Origin: Baffinella frigidus
Lineage: Eukaryota; Cryptophyceae; Cryptomonadales; Baffinellaceae
Length of the DNA: 10,434 nt
Direction: 5' to 3'
NCBI GenBank assembly: GCA_026770585.1
Contig: MU646356.1
Span: 1,043,265 to 1,053,698, forward strand
Shown: one piece after another, positions 1-6,600 of the stretch
Position numbering within the stretch: position 1 is the first letter of the stretch
How the letters are laid out: each line of letters begins with the position of its first letter
Notes under the pieces: model-generated
Database searches by the model: none
What the model saw: only the letters and a program-made list of their open reading frames with translations
What the model was told of the DNA's origin: nothing
Position numbers and translations under genes: made by a program

Positions 1-600
1 GACCGCTCCAACGCCAGAGGGCAGATTGGTACGAAACAGAGAGGATATGTGAAGTTGTGGGGGGGGGCGAGGAGGGCGTTTGAGGGAGGTGGGGGGAGAT
101 GGTGTGGTCGCGGAAGAGTAGAGCGCTTGAGGTCCTTAGTTCGAGCCCTCTCTGGACGCCTTCAGTTTATAGTTCGACATCACAAGTTCAATAAAAGTAT
201 CCTCCCCAGTAGAGTTTGGGGGGGGGGGGCTTCGCGAACGCGGCCCAAGAACAGCGGATATGTGAAGCAGCTTTTGCCACAAGCTAACGCCAGCGGACCC
301 CTTAGCCTACGGTAGGAACCCCCCCTCCTCCTACGACGTGTAAAACAAAAAGGACTTTGAACGTCGTAGGAGGGGGCTCCCTACCGTAGGCAATCCGTAG
401 GCTCTAAGTACCTCGCTGGCGTTAGCTTTTCAGATGACCAAGAACAGCGGATATGTGAAGCAGCGGATATGGTCGCAAGCACCGAGGATATGAAAAGGAC
501 AGAGGATAGAGGGTATGGATCACACGCACAGATGATATGTTTCAGAGAGAAGATTCGAGGTATGTGAAGTTGGGGATGCATCTTAGAATCTGGGGATCCA
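1..600. repeat. Degenerate minisatellite region (GGATATGTGAAG-like units)
   Basis: No convincing gene is seen here. The motif GGATATGTGAAG or close variants (GATATG, GGTATGTGAAG) recurs around 43, 257, 449, 467, 486, 533 and 559, mixed with G-runs near 58-68 and 219-229. A perfect 27-bp direct repeat that includes the motif (245-271 and 438-464) brackets the foldback element at 282-427. Open frames on both strands are short and compositionally repetitive. The region may be intronic or intergenic with respect to the minus-strand gene that starts at 1251. Confidence 0.6.
282..427. mobile_element. Foldback (MITE-like) element, 146 bp
   Basis: The outer arms 282-295 and 414-427 are perfect 14-bp inverted repeats (AGCTAACGCCAGCG and its complement). 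A second arm pair follows (about 300-312 with 395-408, one 2-nt bulge). The innermost stem pairs 306-338 with 362-390 (ends CCTACGGTAGG and CTACGACG) around a 23-nt A-rich loop. It carries no coding capacity. A perfect 27-bp direct repeat flanks it (245-271 and 438-464), much longer than a normal target-site duplication, so it more likely reflects insertion into, or duplication of, the local minisatellite. The transposase family is unknown. Confidence 0.7.
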
Positions 601-767
601 CCAGCCCTCACGGAAGGACCAAACAGTCGATTTTCGGCCTTTCCCCAAAAGTTGGTTTTGCACCAAGATTGGGACTTCTTAAGTTGAAGCCAGGCGAATT
701 CACCTGGCTGCCAAGGTGTGAGGTTCTGAAAATCGACGATTTGGCCTTTCCGTGAGGGTTGGTGGAT
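596..767. mobile_element. Inverted-repeat element, 172 bp, introner-like
   Basis: Terminal inverted repeats of about 40 bp (596-635 and 728-767, about 36 of 40 positions matching by eye) start ATCCACCA and contain CCCTCACGGAA. A near-palindrome (GCCAGGCGAATTCACCTGGC) lies in the centre, about 692-711. On the minus strand the element is enclosed by a donor (GTGATG, GT at 777-776) and an acceptor (CCCCAG, AG at 591-590), so the whole element could be removed as a 188-nt intron (590-777). This matches the architecture of introner elements known from several algae. No transposase or clear target-site duplication is visible, and splicing is inferred. Confidence 0.6.
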
Positions 768-775
768 TCAACATC

Positions 776-1251
776 ACCTTTGTCGCGTGCGCGGACGGTA
801 TTGATGAAGAATGACCACCGATCGTCCTCGCAGACCTCCACGCGGTTCATCATGCTCATCACCACACTCACCAGCGCTTTTCCCAAGCCCATCGTCACCC
901 CTCTAGCCATGAGGAGGCCAGCCGGTTCGTGGCAAAGGTCCATTGTGCGTGAGAGAGGCACCCGCAGGACCCCCGCACCTAGCTTGATCTTCTCAAAGGC
1001 GGTGTAGTCGGGCGCTGGCCGGAATTTGTACATCAAAAATATCCCTGCCCAAGAACGGGCGTAAGAATCCTGGAATCCTGCCCCCTGTACCGGCAGGCGG
1101 CGCGCAAGGTGGTCAAAAAAAGCTGGTGGGCAGGCACATTGCATGCATTTTGTGGTGGGTGCGAGGGAGGGCACGGGAGGGACAGTGGAGCTTGGGGAAC
1201 CGTACCACGGCCAACGGCCAGTGCGCCTGCGGCGGCGACCCACAGCAACAT
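776..1251 (-). CDS. Unrecognised protein with signal-peptide-like start (5' part)
   Basis: The proposed start is the ATG at 1251-1249, giving the N-terminus MLLWVAAAGALAVGR, a short hydrophobic signal-like segment. Exon 1 (1251-1206) ends at a GT donor. An 83-bp intron (1205-1123) ends CCCACCAG, and exon 2 starts at 1122, with phase 1 matching on both sides. Exon 2 is coding-like: it contains FFDHLARRLP, SWAGIFLMYKFRPAPDYTAF, LSRTMDLCHEPAGLLMARG and NRVEVCEDDRWSFFINTVR, and stays open to about 778. I do not recognise the family. A strong internal donor (CTG|GTGAGT, exon end at 872) is an alternative exon end. If the inverted-repeat element beyond 777 is spliced out, the frame stays open to a stop at 383-381. 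If it is read through, the frame ends at 608. The true 3' end is undetermined. Confidence 0.5.
1206..1251 (-). CDS. Exon 1 of the minus-strand unrecognised gene
   Basis: A 46-nt exon holding the start codon and the hydrophobic N-terminus. It ends in phase 1 before donor GTACGG. Its start faces the ankyrin gene's start across a 198-bp gap. Confidence 0.5.
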
Positions 1252-1449
1252 TGCGGGGCTGCGTGCTTGCCCAGCACGGGTCGCAAGACACGCGATGCGC
1301 CCCAAAGACCCCCAGCTGCACAGAAACCAGGAAACGTCGCTTTTCCCGTGTAAGCCGGGCGCAAGTATTTTTGAAAAGACGAAACCGAATTTTCGGGTTT
1401 CGCATCCGCCTAAAGTGGCCGCATCGCCCAAAAGTGGCCGGCACTGAAG
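1252..1449. promoter_or_regulatory. Divergent promoter region
   Basis: This 198-bp interval separates two ATGs facing opposite directions (1251 minus, 1450 plus), each followed by a signal-peptide-like sequence. It contains a near-perfect palindrome around 1377-1404 with arms ACGAAACCGAA and TTCGGGTTTCGC, and a direct repeat of AAAGTGGCCG at about 1412 and 1431, immediately upstream of the plus-strand ATG. There is no canonical TATA box. Both genes probably start transcription here, with very short 5' leaders. That is an inference from spacing, not from a known motif. Confidence 0.5.
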
Positions 1450-1650
1450 ATGCCGGCGATGGACAGAGCCCTGGCGGCGCTCTGCGTCGCGGCGATGGCT
1501 GTCTGTGCTGCGGGGTCTCACCCCGGCGCGACCAGCGCTCTCCTCCGGGCAGCGGGGCCGGAGGGGGCTGGATCTGCGCCGCGTGACTCGCTGCGGCTGC
1601 GGGGTGGCGGTCCGTGCACGGGATGCCGCGGGACCCGGCAGCAATCGAAA
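1450..1650 (+). CDS. Ankyrin gene exon 1 (signal peptide)
   Basis: The ATG at 1450 opens MPAMDRALAALCVAAMAVCA, a hydrophobic secretion signal; a second in-frame ATG lies at 1459. I end the exon at AAA|GTGACT (1650) because it leaves phase 0, which exon 2 needs. A donor at GGCG|GTCCGT (after 1606) would leave phase 1 and shift exon 2 out of the ankyrin-compatible frame. An unseen small exon in the 622-bp intron 1 cannot be excluded. Confidence 0.6.
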
Positions 1651-3638
1651 GTGACTGTCGTCCGATACACTGACCCGCGGATTATGCACGAGCCGGTGCT
1701 CCCCACCCCTCGTTTCCCGCGCGGGACAATTCAGGGGGCTGCACAGCAGGAGAGTGGGAGGTGCGCCGGGGTAGACACGCTCGAGAGGCTCCGTAAGGGG
1801 GAGCAGGGGATCGTCACTGTGACGATCCCCTGCTCCCCTGCTCCCCCTCCCGCAGCAGGCCTTCACTGCCGCCCCTGCCCATGGCTTGCCCCGCAGCTGG
1901 CAGCTGGCAGCTATGAAATTGTTTATGCATCCTTAACGAAACGGCTCTACAGACGCTCATTCACCTCCCGTTTTCTTAGGGCTTTCCGGGATCGTGATGC
2001 AGGCCGAACCGCGTGTGCCCACCTCCACATACCATACGCCATGAACACCGGCTGCGCCCGGCCCCTCCACCGCTATTCCCCAGCGCATTGCACTGCACGA
2101 AACGGCCGCGTGCTTAAGATCGATGGGGGGCTTGTCCGAACGAGAACCCAACGTCAAAGCATGGCACCCTCTCCAACACCCACTCCACGCATCCGCCCTG
2201 CCTCCCCACCACAGTCCCCCCCCACGTCTCCCACGCAACCCTCTCCGCCACTGACCCTCCCACCGTGCGCAGAACTGCTTCACGAAGCGCCCGGGCTCCG
2301 GCCCGAAGATGCTGACGAAGCTGGACCGGCACCACGGGATGGACGTGATCCGCGCGGCGCTGTGGGACGCCTCGCCCCGCGCGCCCAAGTTCAGCCCGAT
2401 GACCGCTGCGGTCCGCGCGCCTCCCCACCGTTGACTAATCACACTAACACCGCCGACTGATCACACGAAGTCCCTCCACTCTGTTTGACTCCTGACACGC
2501 TCGTCTGCTACTAGACTAGCTCTTGCTGCTTGAGCTACACTATCCTTGCGTGTTTGGCTATCGTTCCGCACGAATCCTGCCTGCCTCCCCCCCCTAGCCC
2601 CCCGACCACCCCTGCACCCTAACCGCAACACCCGAAATTGAGGATCCCGAATAACCTGACAGGGGCAGAGGGGGCGGTTCTGCGATTAAGGGGCTCCGTG
2701 TGAGTCCACGTCCTGGACCCCGAGATGACAAGGAGAGCGAGAGGGTACCGGGGTTGCTGACGGGGGTTGCTGACGGGGGTTGCTGACGGGGGTTGATGTG
2801 CAGGTGCGGATGGGGTCCTTCCGGCAGAACAAGTTCCAGACGAACAAGCCGCTCAAGGAGCACCAGCCCCCCGACGTCAGCCTCGGCCTCCTCAAGGTTC
2901 GATCCCGAAAACAGTCAAACGCACTCGTTGATTGCCCTCCATCAACCGGTCTCCTCAAGGTTCAATCCCGAAAAAATATCAAAGGTTCAATTCCGAGAAA
3001 GTGAAGATCTGGCTCTGTCTGAGTTTTATTCTGGCTCGTCCTTAAAGTATTTAAGAGCAGAAATGCAGTACACAAGGGCGAATAGAGAGCGATGTCAGCC
3101 TCGGCCTCCTCAAGGTTCGAGCACGAAAACAGTCAAAAGCAATCGCTGATCAAACGCACTCGTTGATAAGGTTCAGTCCCGAAAACAGTCAAAACGCACT
3201 CGTTGATTGCCCTCCATCAACCTCTAAATCACATTCCCAAAGCCCCACATCCCGAACCCTGAACCCTAAATACTAAGCCTCGGCCTACTCAAGGTTCGAT
3301 CCCGAAAAAATGTAAATGTTTCGATTCCGAGAAAGGAAAGATGCAATCGTTTCTGGCCCTCTTTCAATCTCAACATCACATTCCCAAAGCCCCACATCCT
3401 GAACCCAAAACCCAAAACCCAAAACCCCTAAACCACCCCGCACCCCCAACCCCAAATCCCCGCAACCCTCACACCTCAAACCACATAAACCCTAAACCTT
3501 AAACCCTGAACCCTAAACCCTAAACCCTAAACCCCCCCACCTCTGTACACCGCAGATTGCACACCGTGCACAGGCCTACCCTAAACCCCCAAACCCTACA
3601 CCACGAAACGCTGGACCCCCACACCCCACACCACCTAA

Positions 3639-3676
<38 letters not shown>

Positions 3677-6600
3677 ACATCCCTCGACCGCAGATTGCGC
3701 ACCGCGGGCAAGCGCACCAGATCCCGGCCCCAAACCTCAAAATGTCAAAACTCACAACTCCCAACCGCCAGACGCCAACTCTCCACCCCTCGTTCGCAGA
3801 TTGCGCACCGCGGGCAGGCGCACCTGATCCCGGCATACCTGGAGGCGGGTGCGGACATCAACTACATGGTACCTAACCCTAAACCCTCAACCCTCAACTG
3901 TACACCCTGCACACTGGACCCTAAACCCTAGACCCTGAACCGTACACCCTAACCCTGGACCCTGGACCCTGGACCCTAACTCCCTCAACCCTAAACCCTA
4001 AACCCTAAAGCTTAAACCCTAAACCCTGAACCGTACACTCTGACCTTGGACCCTGGACCATGGAAACTAACTCCCTGAACCCTGAACCGTTCATCCTGAA
4101 CACTGGACCCTGAACCGTACACCCTGAACCATAACCCATAAAGCCCTAAACACTGAACACTGATCACTGAACACTGAACACTGATCACTGAACACTGAAC
4201 ACTGAACCGTACACCCGGAGCACTTGGACCCTGAACCCTGATTCGGTCTTCAACTAAGCGCAGACATCCACTACATGGTCCTCCCAACCCAAGCGCAACC
4301 TGTTTTCTGTAACTCCATCAGCCGTTGACTAATTATCAAAGGCTGTGCTGTAGCTGTGAGGCAGTTCCCCTGTGCTGTTGCTGTGAGGTAGTTCCCCTGA
4401 GGCGTGTGTTTGCGTGGAGGCGTGTGTGGTGTATCAACTGCATGGTCCCGTCCTAAACCCTACAACCTGAACCGTACACCCTTACTCTGGACCCTGGACC
4501 CTAAACCCCAACTCCCTAAACCCTTTACCCTGAACCGTACACCCTGAACACTGGACCCTCAACCCTCAACCCTCAACCCTGGACCCTGAATCGGTCTTCC
4601 AACGAATAATTCCAACAGGTTGTAGATGTGAGCCACTTTAATAGTTTCCGACGCCTTCGCGAAGCAATAATGGCTCCAAGCCCCATACAAATTTTGTATG
4701 GGACAAGACCATGGACACGACCGTGAAGTCGTTTAAATGTCCATGAAGGGTATTTTAGGGTCGTGTCCGATGTTTGGTACAAAATTTGTACCAGGGCTTG
4801 GAGCCATTATTGCTTCGCGAAGGCGTTGTGAACTATGAACTTGCCCTGCGGCGTGTGTGGTGCAGCACACGCTGACGCGCGGGCCCAAACGGCTCTAGTG
4901 ACTGTCCCAATTCGTCATCTAGGGAATGGCTCCACCTCCCTCCTCACCCCCCCCCGGGTACCGAGGGTGGTGCGTGCCTTTCATGGCGAGTAACGAGGGT
5001 GCATCTTGCGTGGCAGGCGTGGTGCATCACACACGCGCGCGCGGATGCCTTAACCCTGAACCCTAAACCTGAAACCATAAACCATAAAATAAAATAAAAA
5101 TAAAAAATAATCCCTAAACCCTAAACCCTAAACCCTAAACCCTAAACCCTAAACCCTAAACCCTAAACCCTAACACGCAAACCCTCGCAGGCGAAGGAGA
5201 AGACCGGCGCGCCGATGCACCTCATCGGCCTCACGCCCCTCTCGGCTGCGGCCCACCAGGCACCCATCCCTCCCTCCCTGCAGCCATGCTGTCTTTGTAG
5301 CGTGCCATAGAGCACCAGGCATCCCTCCATCCCGCCCTTCCTGTCTGCAGCCTCTGTAGCGCACCAGGCATCCCTCCCTCCAGGCGATGTAGCGCGCGCC
5401 ACAGGGCGCCGCGACAGCGCCCTGTTCAACATCCACTTGTTTTGTCGGATACGGCTCGGTACATCACTTTCAGCATCGTCGCAAAAATCATCCCGAAACC
5501 TTGACCCTTAAACCTTAAACCCTAAACCCTAAACCCTAAACCCCAAACACTGAACGCTACACTCTAAACCTTCATCCCCCTAGACCACACCCCCTAAACC
5601 CTAAACCGCTCAACCCCCAAACCCTGCTGAACCCCCAAACCCTGGGCAGGGGCACATTGACGCGGTGCACATGCTGCTGTCGAAGGGCGCGGACGTGCAG
5701 TGCGGCTCCCTCAGGGACCCCTCAGGTACAAACCTGAGACCCACACGTTCTACATGCACATGCACGCTCGGTCTTAATCTGGGCTCGGCAAATCTGCGTG
5801 TAACCACTCGGTGGGCTACGAGGGTTTCGTTGACCGTGGGTTCCGGGGTGTTACGTGACCAATTTGCATTAGAAAAAATTATAAGTTAATTGTCTTCAGG
5901 TAAGTTGACTTTTGATGAAAGATTCGTAGTCCACCGTGTGGGTACGTGTATGGGGCCGCGTGCGCGCAACTCGCACGGCGCGTGCAGAGCTGATTCAGGG
6001 GATACACCCACCCCGCCTCGATGTTCTGGGTTCTTGGATAAGACCCGGGAGGTTTCGAGCATGTTTCTCCACTGACTTGCAACACCCAGAAGTTATCGAA
6101 GAAGCGCGGGAAATCGCTCAACTCCCAAACCATAAAACCATAACCCCCCCAAATCGCTCGACTCCAAGCCCCTAAACGGATGCGGCTGGCTGGGGTGCGC
6201 AGGAAAATGCGCTCTCTGGCTCGAGGTGGTCCGCCAGCAAGCCCGCTCGTTGTTCTTAGGGTGCAGGGTGTAGAGTGTAGGGTGTAGGATGTAGGGTGAA
6301 GGGTGTAGAGTTGTTATCGAAAGAGCGCGCACTGATGCGGCTGGCTGGGGTGCGCAGGAAAGGGTGCTCTCTTGCTCGAGATTGTGCACCAGCAAGCCCG
6401 TTCGATGTTCTTGGGGTTGATAGACTCAGGGTTGGTTGTTGGCTTGAAGGTTTTCTTTATTGGGGAGGTCACACCAGAGAGAAGATAATCTCGAGGGACC
6501 TACCAATCTCGAGGGACCTACCCAGAGTCGTATATCACCCAGTGTACAACGTCTACGAAGATTAGGGTTGTTGTCGAAGAAACGCGAACTGATGCGGCTG

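Larger units (their letters stand above)
3869..5190 (+). other. Intron 4, 1.3 kb, rich in repeats
   Basis: This is the longest intron. It holds three blocks of 7-bp telomere-like repeats (about 3870-4240, 4453-4590 and 5048-5174), two imperfect copies of the exon 4 donor (GT at 4278 and 4445), a 27-bp tandem duplication (AGCTGTGAGGCAGTTCCCCT-like, about 4345-4398) and the foldback element 4651-4826. A GC-rich stretch (4840-5045) has two related GTGGTGCA-type segments. No exon is recognised within. Confidence 0.7.

Noticed and set aside
866-872. End of the minus-strand exon 2 at donor CTG|GTGAGT
   Set aside because: The donor is strong, but the sequence beyond it (NRVEVCEDDRWSFFINTVR) still looks coding, so I kept the exon longer. 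This remains an alternative.
1033-1866. 277-codon minus-strand open frame
   Set aside because: It crosses the divergent promoter, is antisense to exon 1 of the ankyrin gene, is Arg/Pro/Ser-rich and lacks any domain. Part of its frame only overlaps the proposed signal exon at 1251.
1957-2442. Minus-strand frames opposite exon 2 of the ankyrin gene
   Set aside because: They are GC-rich shadows of a coding exon, with Gly/Arg/Trp-rich low-complexity translation.
1450-2460. A single 336-codon unspliced gene
   Set aside because: After about residue 67 the translation becomes Pro/Ser/Thr-rich noise and reads exon 2 in the wrong frame. The spliced model gives a continuous ankyrin protein.
3410-4240. 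CRISPR array
   Set aside because: The repeats are contiguous 7-bp units without spacers, in eukaryotic introns.
4840-5045. An extra ankyrin exon in the GC-rich stretch of intron 4
   Set aside because: No frame gives ankyrin-like residues, and exons 4 and 5 already join in phase.
5048-5174. Chromosome end marked by CCCTAAA repeats
   Set aside because: The arrays are interstitial, lie between exons of the same gene, occur many times in the window and degrade into variants. A true telomere would end the sequence.
5163-5436. Minus-strand genes opposite exon 5
   Set aside because: They overlap the ankyrin exon and its tandem junction copies, so they are shadows.
5891-5906. A micro-exon ending at the consensus donor CAG|GTAAGT in intron 6
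   Set aside because: No matching acceptor and in-frame coding segment could be found upstream, and exons 6 and 7 already fit in phase.
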